Shown: piece by piece, positions 1 through 11,940 of the stretch | Layout of the letters: the number at the start of each line of letters is the position of its first letter | How positions within the stretch are numbered: the stretch's first letter is position 1 | Origin: Catonia carolina | Lineage: Eukaryota; Arthropoda; Insecta; Hemiptera; Achilidae | Length of the DNA: 64,000 nucleotides | Direction: 5' to 3' | Assembly (NCBI GenBank): GCA_035578175.1 | Contig: JAQMRL010000001.1 | Coordinates: 439,046,124-439,110,123 of the forward strand | Program-made: the position numbers and the translations under genes | The notes under the pieces: generated by a model | The model's database searches: none | Told to the model about the DNA's origin: nothing | The model's input: the letters and a program-made list of their open reading frames with translations, nothing else

Positions 1-1494
1 CTTCCACCATCCAATTTTAGAATCCAACCAGACGCTGAAATTGGACTCAGGGGATTATTGGCAACCCAGATTTGAATAACGTAGCTCTATTGATAGTAAA
101 AACTCGCTTTTAGTACTGCGAAGGTATGGTTGAATAACCACACAGGTCTAGATACAATGACATTTTACACAGAAAGAAAATAATAAAAAAATTAATGAGT
201 AGCTAAAATAATTTATTAAAGAATAACTAAAAAACTAAATAAAATAAATAATATTATGAATTTAAGTAAACGGTTAATTCGTATAGAATTTAAAAAAAAA
301 AATTGGTTAAATAACAATACAGTTTAAGAAAAAATAAAATAAAATTTGGAAAAAAATTTAATATTAACAAAACTTGATTTAACTATAGAAAATACTTAAT
401 ATGAATAATATAATAAATCAATAGGAACATTTAAGAAAACAAAACTATTTTTAAAGTCCTTGGACTGAAACGGGAAAAGAAATCTCTTGGGCAGAGTTTA
501 ATAAATATTTAAGTGAAGAAAAATAAATACAGTGATGTATTTATTTTTCGGAGAAAAAAAACAAAATAAAATTAAGACATAAAAAAAAAACAAATTGTGA
601 GTTGAAATTTAGTAAAAGAATTACTTAGAAAAATTTAAGTAATTCAGTGGCCATTGAACAAGAGTTTAAAAAGAAAAAGTGTCATATTTTAAAGATTTAA
701 ATAATTTAAAAGAAAACGAAAGATACTGAAATTAGATAATGTTTTGTTACTTAAAACTATTTAAAAAATTTAAAAGAAAAGAGAGATTTATTTATAAATG
801 GGATATTTAAAACACCATAATAATATTAAGAAACATTATGAATTTAAATTTAATAAAAAAATAGATTAAAAAAAAATTGTTTAAGTTAAACCTGAAAAAT
901 TATTAAACATGGTACTTAAATTTAAATTTAGGTAATTTTCCCATATTGGGAAAGAAAAATAATTTACCTGTAAAATTTGATGTTATCGGTACGGCATCCT
1001 GTCCAAGACAAAAGGCAAAAACTCAACGCACACAAAAGCAAAAAAAGGTCATTCCCCTAACGTTCACGAATGAAAGCGTTCGAGGCTGCGAAAAATGCCG
1101 ATACATCGGAAATACTATAAATTTAAACGAGGAAAAATATATGAAAAAAATTAAAACGACAGTAACAGAGAGAGAGAGAGAGAGAATCAATCGTGTAAGA
1201 TAGAAAGAGAGAGAGATACAAATTACACGTGTTAGCAACTGAACAATAAAGAAGCAGCGACAAAAATGCAATCGGACACCGGACGTAAGCCTAAGAATTA
1301 AAAACGTAAATTAAAATACGGAATAAAAATCTAATGAAATAAAACCAACTGGAAATAAATGAATAAAATAATTAGATTTAATGAAGAAAATTACATAACC
1401 CTTAAAATATAATAAATCCGGCACAAAATCAAAAAAACGGGATTGTAAATGAATTGAGAGGATTTTGGAGACAAAATCTTAGAAATTCATTACA
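1..1494 (-). repeat. 3' LTR (left copy, cut by window edge)
   Basis: This is a direct repeat of 9227-10720. Read on the minus strand it begins TGTAATGAATTTC immediately after the polypurine tract, giving the expected TG start. It is very A-rich on the plus strand and carries a short (GA)n run at about 1168-1186. The open frame at 946-1203 and its antisense partner recur unchanged in the other LTR. They resemble no known protein and are probably chance frames. Confidence 0.88.
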
Positions 1495-1509
1495 CTCCCC
1501 CCCCTTAGG
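1495..1509 (-). promoter_or_regulatory. Polypurine tract (plus-strand DNA primer site)
   Basis: The plus strand reads CTCCCCCCCCTTAGG, so the minus strand reads CCTAAGGGGGGGGAG directly before the LTR that starts TGTAATG. A purine run abutting the 3' LTR is the standard position of the plus-strand primer in LTR elements. It is the main evidence for the element's orientation. Confidence 0.75.
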
Positions 1510-2385
1510 AAGAAAAAGAAGACAACTAGATCTGAAGAAAAATCAAAGGTAGTGGCGTTGATGACAAGAAGAAAAATTATCTCGTTTTCTGCAGAAAATG
1601 GTCAAGCAATCTTTACATTCAATGAACGTTGATAATATAGCATATAATTAAATTGATATGATTATGTGTTTGTTGAAAATTTGATTTAAATTACTCTATC
1701 ATATAGTATTAATTAATTTCTATCATAATCATGTACCATTAATTTTATTTTGTAAGTATACCTGGTGTGTTTTATTTTTTGTTTAAAGAATTGAATCAAG
1801 TCTTAATTTATTAGAATAGATTGTAATTATATGATAATTTGTTAGTTTGATTGCAAAAATTACTAAAAAAATTTTTCTGAACAATTTGAATTAGAAATTA
1901 GTATATGAATTTTAAAATTTATGTGTTATTATACCTAAACATATATAGATAAACATAATAGTAAAATAAATTTGATTAACAATAGCACCCCAAGGATTTG
2001 GTGTTAGGGTAGGTGTAAGAGAATTTTAAGGGCAGGAATTAATAAAATGTATGGAACAGTTGGGATGGAAAAAAAAAAAAAAGCATCCTATTGTATGTTA
2101 GAGGAATTATCAGTAATTGGTAAAAAGGAAAAGTAAGAATAATATCAATTGGACGATGACCATTTTAGGAAAGCTATGGGAGAGAAAGGTATTGTACTCA
2201 ACATGTGACCTCTTGTAGATGGACGTCAAAATGTCTGAATTGTAGTTGAAGATGGAAAAGTGTTCAAGTTCTTGAAGTTTCTCTAGTTGGAAGGTTGTAT
2301 TATCGATCCAGTTTGTAATGTTGAAAGTTTATATTCTTGAACGGGATATGTGATGAGTCCGTAAGCAGAAAGTGTCGGTATGTTC

Positions 2386-2760
2386 TCATAACAGCTGTAT
2401 ATTGTTTATTTTAAATGTTAATACATTTGGCTTTGAATGTACAGGAACAACCAATGTATTGTAAATTTGAAGTCGAAGTGGTAATTCTTGAAGATCTGGT
2501 AATAGAAGTTCTTTACGTAAAATCTTTGTTGAAATGTGTTGTGAAAAATAGTGTTTTTGAATTTGTTGTAACGACGTTTTTAAATTGATACGAGAATACG
2601 ATAAATAAAATACAAGAAATTCTTCATAATGGAAAAGATTGTGAGTTTTTCTGCGTTTCATCAGCTTGAAGTCGGAAGACGATATCTTTAAATTCATGCT
2701 ATTTTTTGTTAGTTGAAAAAAATCTTGAGGATTGTGAACTGTTGCATTCAGATGCTGCAT
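2386..2760 (-). pseudogene. Longest open frame in the LTR-element interior, unidentified
   Basis: A 124-residue frame on the element's sense strand, near its 3' end, where an env-like gene would lie in an enveloped LTR element. It has hydrophobic and basic patches but no cysteine pattern, signal peptide or motif I can name. Composition-driven chance is the simplest explanation. A decayed third ORF is only a possibility, raised by position. Confidence 0.15.
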
Positions 2761-4779
2761 TGTAGACTGGTACGATACGCTGGAAGTCCATTGGTCCTCT
2801 CGTTGAAAAGACAGCTGATGGTTGAGTAAAGTGGGTGAAAAATCCTTAGGAAAAATATAGAGGAATACTTGGGTATGACCTAGGAATTGATTAAATTAGG
2901 GATATGGATGCTTTAGAAATAATTGTGTCAAGAATAGGTATGGTATGTATGTTATGAAGTACATTATTGGAAGTTGGATAAACAGCATGAGGAAGCATAA
3001 GGGAAATTTTGATGAGTATGATAATTTTTGGGAAGGAAAACTCGTGTGAATAGGTCGTATGAGAATAGTAATGGATGGAGTGTACTATTTTACAAAAAGA
3101 AAATTTGTCTTTTGAAATGGAAATTAAAATAACCTAAATAATGTTTTTAGAAACACATTGTAACCAGATAAAAGTATTTTGTATAGTACTATATTTATCT
3201 GTAAAGATTTATTAACTTTAATAATAGTTTGTTTTAAATTGTGCAAATTATTTTTTGGATCAAATGAAAGTTTTATAAGTTAATTAATTTTGTAATTTCA
3301 TCAACATAGTTGAAGTTAAATGAGTATGGCAGTTATTATAAAAATGTTATAAGTTGGTATTTACCATAAGTACAAAAGAATAGATCACCTGAGCATCTAA
3401 CATATGAGCAGAGAATGAGATATGGTTGCAAAACAGCATCCATGAGTTAAAAACATGGACGGAAGAGTAAAATATAAGATTTAGCTTGACATGAATAAAA
3501 TATCAATATGTTAATTGGTGTTTTAAATATATATGTAACTTAATTCTAACTTAAATACTAGCTTATGAAAATATAATATAATAAATTCGCCGTGTCGCAG
3601 TGATCGTTGTTGTATACTTGAAAGTTTACGAAAAAGATTTTTTTTATTGTAATATTTTTAAGTTAAAAGTCCAAAGGAAAAATATTTTTCTAATATATTT
3701 ATTGAACGTTAAAAGTTCCACTTGTAATAATTGTTTGTCCATGACAACGCGTAAAACAAAATTTATTGTGTGACAAAAGTATCTGTTGTAATAAATGTTT
3801 ATTTATGAGAAATCTTTTTATTAACACTAATTTTTTTTTTTTTTTTTGCGATTGTATAAGTTCTTTTGCGATCAATGTTTATCAGAGAAATTTATTGTTT
3901 AATTTAAAAAATATTGTGTAATAGAGTCTTTAAAAAATTATTTTCGTATGAAAGGTCTTTGTTCCACTAATTATTTTCACTGTAATAAATGTTTCAATAA
4001 ATTTTCGCGAACATTTAACTGTATTAAGTAAAAAGAAGTTCGGTCATTGATTATGTAAAAATGTATTCTTGTACGTAGGTAAACCTGGTAACTGTAGGTT
4101 GATGATCTCTGACGGATGATCATAGCTGACAGGAACTTAGTAGGATGCTGGTAGTTGAAAAACAAGATTGGTCACTGCGTTTGTCGGCTCTCTTAATGAC
4201 TAATGGTGTATGACTCACTTGATCTGCGGTGATTCTGGGAGTACTCAGGAAAAGTCTCCATCTGTTGACAAGTTAAAAGCAAATTAAGCTTACAAAAATA
4301 ATATAAATTGTTAATATGTGTTCCTAACAAGCTTCGTTGTAGTAAAAAAATCATCATAGAGGGAAATAATTATTAAATACATGAATAACTAATTAATGAT
4401 TATAAATAAATATATGTATAATGACAAGTGATTAAAAGTTTGTAAGATTATAAGTATATAAGATGATAAGTCGTGAGGAGTACATTTACATACTAGTTTA
4501 GAAAAATTATCCCATTGTAATGTGCGAAAGAAAAAAATATCTGTAGACTGTGAACTATTTTGTAATAAAAATCTACTATGTTCTCCTGAAACAGGAAGCA
4601 TCAATCAATAGTCTAACTAATCTATTAATATTTATTTCATCGCTTAAAAACTAAAACTCTTCTTGAGTAAATACTGTCTTACAAACTAAAGTTCTTGCTG
4701 AATAAATATATCGTCTTAAAGTCTAAAGTAGAAAATAAAATCAACTGAAAACGTAGTACCGACTGAATAGCACATACAT

Positions 4780-5150
4780 TACTACACCTAGCCAGAACCT
4801 AGGCATAGAGGGCACAAGGCTCCTTTCTAGCGATGCCAGAAACCATGACTTCCTTGTACTTGAAGTTTGAGATGAGAAAATATAAAAACAGTAATATACT
4901 TATAACTAAAATGCTTGTAGTGTAACTTGTAACTCATAAAATCATAATTCCTTAACCTAATATTCAATAATAATCATTCATATAATATAACATCAATTAT
5001 TTAACGGGTGACTGCTGAAGATTGAAAACATTGCGCTGAAGGTGATGCACTAATGTAACTATGTCTAGCCAGGTCCTAGACACAGAGGGCACAAGGTTCC
5101 TTTCTGGCGGATGCCAGAAACCGTGACTTCCTTGTACTTGAGATTCATAA
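4780..5150. repeat. Imperfect direct duplication inside LTR element
   Basis: A block of about 90 bp at 4786-4870 (containing AGAGGGCACAAGG and GACTTCCTTGTACTTGA) recurs at 5056-5145 with several substitutions and small indels. The copies are about 270 bp apart. They are diverged, although the two LTRs look identical, so this duplication predates the insertion. Confidence 0.6.
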
Positions 5151-5844
5151 ATAATAAAATAATAAAATCATCCATCGTTGGAGTGGCTTAAAAACTAAAA
5201 TGAAGGCTGAAAATAATCTTATCACTAACTTAAATCTAATTATGTTGTAGTAAAATCTGAGAATAGCAATGTAAAATGAATGTATTTAGAAGTAGAAGGA
5301 ATGGAATGGGATAAACTCACGACAAATTCTAAAAAAAAATTAATAGGAAAAGTAAGGGCATGGATATAAGGAAAAAAAATAAATAAAATGAACAAAGTTA
5401 GTATACAAGGTGTTTACAAAGGTAGGAAACCTAATAAAAAGCTAACCTGTCTTCAAACAAGTCGTACCTCATTCTAATTATTGAAAAAAATCTAGGGATA
5501 GCGAAGAAAATCCTAACAGGACATTGTAACTATGTGGAGTGAAAATTTGGAAAAACCTGAAAATTTAGAAACGAGTTTCATGAATCAACGGAAAGTTAAC
5601 TCCGGACAAAAATGGGCAGAAAACAGAGTAAAGAAATCCAAAAACAAGAAGAACGGACACACGTCGGGCAACAATTTGGAGAAACAACAAAAAAAGATAG
5701 AAGGAAAAATGCACTACGATTTGCCCCCTGATTCAAACGCTCACAAACACACACGCAATCACACAATCAGAGACAGCCAACATTCATTTGCATTCATCCA
5801 TCACATACAATCTTGATTGGATAGAAAATCTTACTCTGTGGGTT

Positions 5845-5879
5845 AAGTACCCCCCTTCTCGGAACCCAAACCGAGAAGA
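5845..5879 (-). other. Hairpin with adjacent G-run inside LTR element
   Basis: CTTCTCGG and CCGAGAAG form an 8-bp stem around an 8-nt loop. On the plus strand CCCCCC precedes it. On the sense (minus) strand the hairpin is followed by GAAGGGGGGTA, a second polypurine-like run roughly mid-element. It could act as a central primer site or be a scar of an older element. Function is unproven. Confidence 0.4.
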
Positions 5880-8800
5880 TAGGTAAAGAATAAGACTTTG
5901 TACTCAATCGAGTCAGGGCAAATGGTAGACATTGGAAAGACACAAGGACAAGGTAAGGGGCCTATGGGTGGCTAAACCATTGGGGCACGAACCAAAAAAT
6001 TAGGGCGTCCCTAGGAGCTTTCCGAAGTGTGAGAACTCATGGAAGAAAAGTAACTTAAGTAAAAATATGTGAAATGAAAGTAAACTGGTAAAAATGAATG
6101 AAAAACAGCTGACACTAATGAAACATACTTAAGGCTACCTAACATTAAATAAGAATAAAATGGAAAGTACTTCAGAAACTAACTGTCTGTGAAGAAAATT
6201 GGGAAATATAGGTAAAAACTTGTTGAAGTACGATGACGTATTGAGAACAACATGAAGTAAATAATAAAAGTAACATCTTATAAAAGGTAAACCTATAAAT
6301 AAAATTCAAAGCATCAAAATAAAAGATAAAAATGTAACTACAGTATAATCGAATGCCTAGTGAAAACTGGTCACTAAATTGAGACATAAAGAAAAGAGTC
6401 AGTAATGAATAAATAAATAAAATAAGAGAAAATCACATCGTCCAAAAATGAAAATTGTTGTAAAATCTAATGTAAATTGAATCAGAAAGTTAAAATAATG
6501 AGAATATAACTGAAGCATTGGTAATTATAGAAATAAAATATGTATCAAAAATTAATTGTAAAATCTAATGTATAATGAGAATAGAAACCACAGATCAAGA
6601 AACGCAGAGTCGAGTAGTCATGAATATTAAAAAAAACTAGAAATAATTCTATGAACTTAGGATAATAATAACCTAACTGAAATATAAGTAAATGTATCAT
6701 TTAAAATCTAAATTAAGTTTAAAAACCCAAATAAAATTCAAAATGACAGGAAAATAATCATGGAATCGTCACTTATTAAGAACTGTTTAACATAGCAAAT
6801 CCATAAGCAAGTTTTAAAATGATAACGAATAAAAATAATATTAAACAACAGTAGTTATATAAAGTGAGAAGGTGATTGAACATTCATTTTAAATAAAATT
6901 TAGATTAATAAAATTCAGTGCGAACAGCACTTTGGAAATGGTATCATCAAATCATGTAAAATTTTAATTTAAATTCAAAATTAATTTAAAAAATTAATTC
7001 ATAATACAGTTCTTAAGAAGCCACCTATTTCATGTTTATTAAACACTGGATAAATAAAATAGTCAAGTAGATAAGACAATTTCTGTAAGATAACAAACAT
7101 AGGCATGATAAAACCTACAAAAAAAATAGGCATGAAGAAAAAGAATTATAAACTTATTACAGGAGGAAAATAGTGACTGAATAAATGAACAGAGAAGAGC
7201 AAAAATTAAAGGGTCAGAAAAAAACTAAATTGAAATATGGATTGGAAAGAAAAATAACAGCTGTAATACTTGAAAACAAAAAGTCAACATTTGCGGGAAG
7301 AAATTGTGAAAAAAACGCGAAAATTAAAACCCGTAAAAGTACGTTATAGAAAAACTAATAAAATGACCATATGAAGTGAAATAACATGTAACCAGAAGCG
7401 AGATAACGCGTAAATAAATCTACGTACATGAGAAGTTATGTATTAAAGTATATAAAAATGAAAACAGATTATATAAAATCGGTAACGTTAGGCTTAAATT
7501 ACATAGAAAAAAATAAACACATAGTAATCATTAAAACTGAATATAAAAATTATGAGTGTAAAATGAATTGTTTATACTTGCAATTGTTTTACTAAATACT
7601 TAGTACAAAGATTCCTGTAGAATATAGGTAGTGGAGTTGATTGAACTGTCTTGTCAGAATGAAACAGCTGTTCTGGTATTGTCAATGAAAACTGTGTTGT
7701 CTTAGTATTCTTAAGAATGATCTCTGCTTTCTCTCATCCAATTACCCTGGTATATTATGCAAAAACAAGAAAAACATATATTAGTTTGAGTTTTATGACA
7801 TAAAATTATTAATACTAATTAAAAGTAATTTGAAAAATTTACTGCCTAAATATGAGTTAGACAAATTCGCCAATGACGGCAACTAAAAATTTTGCATAAA
7901 GTGAAATTGTTTAAAAAAAAGCACCCAAATGTAACGTAGGTACATAGTCTTGAGATTTATAAAATGCACCTAAAATTGAGCAATAATTCGGTAATAAACC
8001 GCTGTAAAAATTATCATAATTTTATAAATTAGTTATTTCATTAAATTAAGAAACCTCCAGTCGTGACGAAAAACTTCATAAATAATTTTCCACACAAATA
8101 CTTCTGTATATATTGGATTGCAAAGGCAAAACACTGAATAATAGTACAGAACTTATTCTGCTGTTAACAGCTATTTACGCATAGAAATAGCTTAACTGTA
8201 ATTATAACAACAGCAAAAATTTATATTACCACCTGAAAATATGTAAAATTTTATTAACAAATAAGTAAATATGTGCAAACAATACAAATAAATAATTTGA
8301 AAACATAGTTATATTATTTATTAGGAGATATTACAGAAAATGATAGAAAAACCTAATGTAACTTAGAAGACATTTAATGAAAAAAGAAAGTGCATTAGAA
8401 AGGCCTGAAAATCAGATACAATAAAACCTAAAGTGAACAAACAATAAAACAAGTAGTATGGTTAAAACTGATAGTAACTGCAAAGCAATAGGTGAAATAA
8501 CAAAAGAAACAATACAGAAAACGAATTCAACCAACCTGCAACATTCACAAGACGTATCGGTACTGAATAGAAACGCAAAATTGCACCAGACTGACTAATG
8601 TTGAAACCAATAGTTTCAAATAGAAGGGGGTAGAACAATGAACATAGAACAGGTTTAGGAAGACTAGAGCCTAAAAACTGCCCGATGTAAACAAAAGAAG
8701 GGTCGGGTGCAGGCAACCCCTTATAAAAATATAACAAAATCTATCTTTGGACAAAGGCATAATATTGTAAACGAAATCTCTGAATAGAAGTCAAGTAAGA

Positions 8801-8988
8801 GAAAAAAAATACAGTATTTGTTACTTACAGAAACATCCCTCAATTATTCCTAACCTGAAAAACGCTTAAAATACCATAATTAAAAAATTTAATATATTAA
8901 AATTAACATGTAACTTAGCTTAGCAATATAGGTATTAAATGTAACTAACAAAAATTGTAAAATTATGTGTCTTGTCATTGAATCAAAA

Positions 8989-9180
8989 ATCACGGCGCTA
9001 CTCCACCAAATTATGTAGTATAAAAATGAGGACACAACACGGCGCCTCTACCAAATTATGTAGTGGAAAAAAATGATGTAGGTACCCCCAAGGAGAGGCG
9101 ACCTCCACCAAATTATGTAGTGGAAAAATGAAGTAGTAAAACCATTTTTGTAGTAAAAATGAAGTTACATAAAGCACGGC
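8989..9180 (-). repeat. Degenerate tandem repeats next to the 5' LTR; possible primer-binding region
   Basis: CCACCAAATTATGTAGT or close variants occur at about 9002, 9049 and 9106, each near a GGCG-containing box, with further GTAGT-aaaATGA pieces up to 9180. On the sense strand each reads ATTTGGTGGAG or ATTTGGTAGAG, starting TTGG like a tRNA primer-binding site, just downstream of the 5' LTR. Which copy, if any, primes reverse transcription cannot be decided. Confidence 0.5.
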
Positions 9181-9218
9181 GAACTGCACCCTTTGTGTAA
9201 GGTGTTTTGCAGAGATAA

Positions 9219-10720
9219 TGCGGGGGCTTCCACCATCCAATTTTAGAATCCAACCAGACGCTGAAATTGGACTCAGGGGATTATTGGCAACCCAGATTTG
9301 AATAACGTAGCTCTATTGATAGTAAAAACTCGCTTTTAGTACTGCGAAGGTATGGTTGAATAACCACACAGGTCTAGATACAATGACATTTTACACAGAA
9401 AGAAAATAATAAAAAAATTAATGAGTAGCTAAAATAATTTATTAAAGAATAACTAAAAAACTAAATAAAATAAATAATATTATGAATTTAAGTAAACGGT
9501 TAATTCGTATAGAATTTAAAAAAAAAAATTGGTTAAATAACAATACAGTTTAAGAAAAAATAAAATAAAATTTGGAAAAAAATTTAATATTAACAAAACT
9601 TGATTTAACTATAGAAAATACTTAATATGAATAATATAATAAATCAATAGGAACATTTAAGAAAACAAAACTATTTTTAAAGTCCTTGGACTGAAACGGG
9701 AAAAGAAATCTCTTGGGCAGAGTTTAATAAATATTTAAGTGAAGAAAAATAAATACAGTGATGTATTTATTTTTCGGAGAAAAAAAACAAAATAAAATTA
9801 AGACATAAAAAAAAAACAAATTGTGAGTTGAAATTTAGTAAAAGAATTACTTAGAAAAATTTAAGTAATTCAGTGGCCATTGAACAAGAGTTTAAAAAGA
9901 AAAAGTGTCATATTTTAAAGATTTAAATAATTTAAAAGAAAACGAAAGATACTGAAATTAGATAATGTTTTGTTACTTAAAACTATTTAAAAAATTTAAA
10001 AGAAAAGAGAGATTTATTTATAAATGGGATATTTAAAACACCATAATAATATTAAGAAACATTATGAATTTAAATTTAATAAAAAAATAGATTAAAAAAA
10101 AATTGTTTAAGTTAAACCTGAAAAATTATTAAACATGGTACTTAAATTTAAATTTAGGTAATTTTCCCATATTGGGAAAGAAAAATAATTTACCTGTAAA
10201 ATTTGATGTTATCGGTACGGCATCCTGTCCAAGACAAAAGGCAAAAACTCAACGCACACAAAAGCAAAAAAAGGTCATTCCCCTAACGTTCACGAATGAA
10301 AGCGTTCGAGGCTGCGAAAAATGCCGATACATCGGAAATACTATAAATTTAAACGAGGAAAAATATATGAAAAAAATTAAAACGACAGTAACAGAGAGAG
10401 AGAGAGAGAGAATCAATCGTGTAAGATAGAAAGAGAGAGAGATACAAATTACACGTGTTAGCAACTGAACAATAAAGAAGCAGCGACAAAAATGCAATCG
10501 GACACCGGACGTAAGCCTAAGAATTAAAAACGTAAATTAAAATACGGAATAAAAATCTAATGAAATAAAACCAACTGGAAATAAATGAATAAAATAATTA
10601 GATTTAATGAAGAAAATTACATAACCCTTAAAATATAATAAATCCGGCACAAAATCAAAAAAACGGGATTGTAAATGAATTGAGAGGATTTTGGAGACAA
10701 AATCTTAGAAATTCATTACA
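9219..10720 (-). repeat. 5' LTR (right copy)
   Basis: About 1.5 kb. Positions 9227-10720 match 1-1494 throughout. The TG at 9219 is the nearest plausible terminus and gives a TG...CA element end, but because the left copy is cut by the window edge the true start could lie further left. The right end, ATTCATTACA at 10711-10720, is fixed by the point where the two copies stop matching. Confidence 0.85.
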
Positions 10721-11060
10721 ATACGCATATAAAATGTGGGAGTAAATTTAATACGTAGCCTTCAGCAGTGCAACTGACATTTAACAATTACCTACATTTA
10801 AGAAAAGCACAAAATTACATTACAAGTTATGTAATTTTCTAAACGTTATTATTAACGTCCCATATCTTTAATTGCGTTAATTCTATATAAATATATATGA
10901 ACTCCGAAGGTCGGTAGATGAATATCACCGATAAGTAAATGTCCAAACTAATCGAGAATCGAACCCGAAGTTTCCCCGTCGGAAGTGCAGACCACTAAAA
11001 CAACGGCCCAGTCGAATATTAAAGCAACTTTGCACTTTCTCTTTCCCTATATGAATGTAC
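10721..11060. other. Flank of LTR element, mostly unassigned
   Basis: Host-side DNA after the LTR. It holds a tRNA-like remnant (10948-11020) and, at about 11033-11060, a short match to the HINE-B 3' end (ctttctctttccctatatga). Nothing else was recognised. Confidence 0.5.
10948..11020 (-). pseudogene. tRNA-like remnant (SINE head or tRNA pseudogene)
   Basis: The minus strand contains GGGTTCGATTCTCG, a good B-box/T-arm, preceded by an A-box-like TTTTAGTGG about 35 nt upstream. The acceptor stem does not pair convincingly, so this is more likely a tRNA-derived SINE head than a working tRNA gene. Confidence 0.45.
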
Positions 11061-11462
11061 ATGCACAAAACGGGCAGGTGGAGTGTTGTATTAATTGCAC
11101 TCTATCGGTTTGGTCCATAGCTTAAAAAAAAATAGTTCTGTTTCTTATCACATAGTCAGCCACTTATATGACTGAACTATTCAAGAACAGAAGAGGTAGA
11201 GGTGTAAAAGACACTAGTCAGAGTTATCTCCTCTGAGAGTAATGAATTTCACTATGCAGCCAGACCCTGTGGTGAATGAAGTAAAGGTGTCATTTACAGG
11301 GTGGAAAGTGAGTGCTTTTCGGAGGGCCTGTGGCATGCTGATAAGCATACTCTATCAACTCAGTGAGTGTTGGCAATGGTAAACCACCTTACTCCTCGTT
11401 TTTACTTAGTAAAACCTCTAGAGCTTCAAACCAGCCTTTTGGCTGTTGACCTAAACAACAAT
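11061..11462 (+). mobile_element. SINE-A copy (subfamily 2)
   Basis: About 400 bp, beginning ATGCACAAAACGGGCAGGTGG and ending in GACCTAAACAACAA. It contains the family hallmarks: AGAACAGAAGAGGTAGAGGT, CCAGACCCTGTGGTGAATGA, GGCAATGGTAAACCACC and GGTTCAAACCAGCC-type blocks (one with a substitution here). With 22248 and 61842 it forms a subfamily whose 5' end carries CAAAACGGGCAGGTGG rather than CATAACAGACAGG. Confidence 0.85.
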
Positions 11463-11485
11463 TTGAACGTACATAGTAGGAAAGT

Positions 11486-11785
11486 ATTGTTGTTTAGGTC
11501 ATCAGCCTGTAGGCTGGTTTGAACCTGTAGAAGTTTTACTAAGTAATTCGAGGAGTGTGGTGGTTTACAATTGCCTTCCTCACTGAGTTGAAAAGAACGC
11601 TCATCAGCATGGCGGGCCCTCTGAAAAGCACATATTTTCCACTCTGCAAATGACACCATCAATTCATTCCCCCACAGGGTCCAACTGTATAATGAAATTT
11701 ATTACTTTCAGAGGAGATAACTCTGATTAATGTCTTTCGCACCTCTACCTCTTCTGTTGTTAAATGATTCCGTTCCTTAGTTAAT
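11486..11785 (-). mobile_element. SINE-A copy, 5'-truncated, inverted
   Basis: It begins with the reverse-complemented tail TTGTTGTTTAGGTCATCAGCC and runs to about the ttaaatgattc block, lacking the outer 5' third. It lies head to head with the copy at 11061-11462, only about 23 bp away. That arrangement could fold into a large imperfect hairpin. Confidence 0.8.
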
Positions 11786-11940
11786 TGTTTTTATATTTAT
11801 TTATAGATCAAGGTTTTTGATTCGAGTCCCGGATATAATTAACTCACCTTAATACATTTCATTTCTTTTCTCGTATGTTGTTGGCTGATTACCTAAAAAC
11901 GAAAAACGTTTTCGGCTGATTACCTAAAGGTAACAAGAGT

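Larger units (their letters stand above)
1..10720 (-). mobile_element. LTR retrotransposon, minus strand, apparently non-coding
   Basis: Positions 1-1494 recur at 9227-10720 at a constant offset of 9226, with no difference found on reading and identical reading frames, so these are the two LTRs of one recent insertion. The right LTR probably starts at the TG at 9219, about 8 bp beyond what the window shows of the left copy, and both end in ...TTACA. Next to the left LTR (1495-1509) lies a C-run that is a polypurine tract on the minus strand. The DNA after the right LTR (from 10721) is different and looks like host flank. The element therefore runs right to left: 5' LTR at 9219-10720, 3' LTR at 1-1494. 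The 7.7-kb interior has dense stops in all frames and no recognisable gag, protease, RT, RNase H or integrase motif. It resembles the LARD class of non-autonomous LTR elements. The superfamily cannot be assigned. Confidence 0.85.

Noticed and set aside
946..1203. 85-residue open frame repeated at 10172-10429
   Set aside because: It is repeated only because it lies in the two LTRs. Lysine-rich low-complexity composition, no motif.
5532..5816. 94-residue plus-strand frame in the LTR element
   Set aside because: Antisense to the element, Lys/Asn-rich, no motif; expected by chance in A-rich DNA.
8462..8737. 91-residue hydrophobic minus-strand frame in the LTR interior
   Set aside because: Hydrophobicity follows from A-rich antisense; no gag or other motif.
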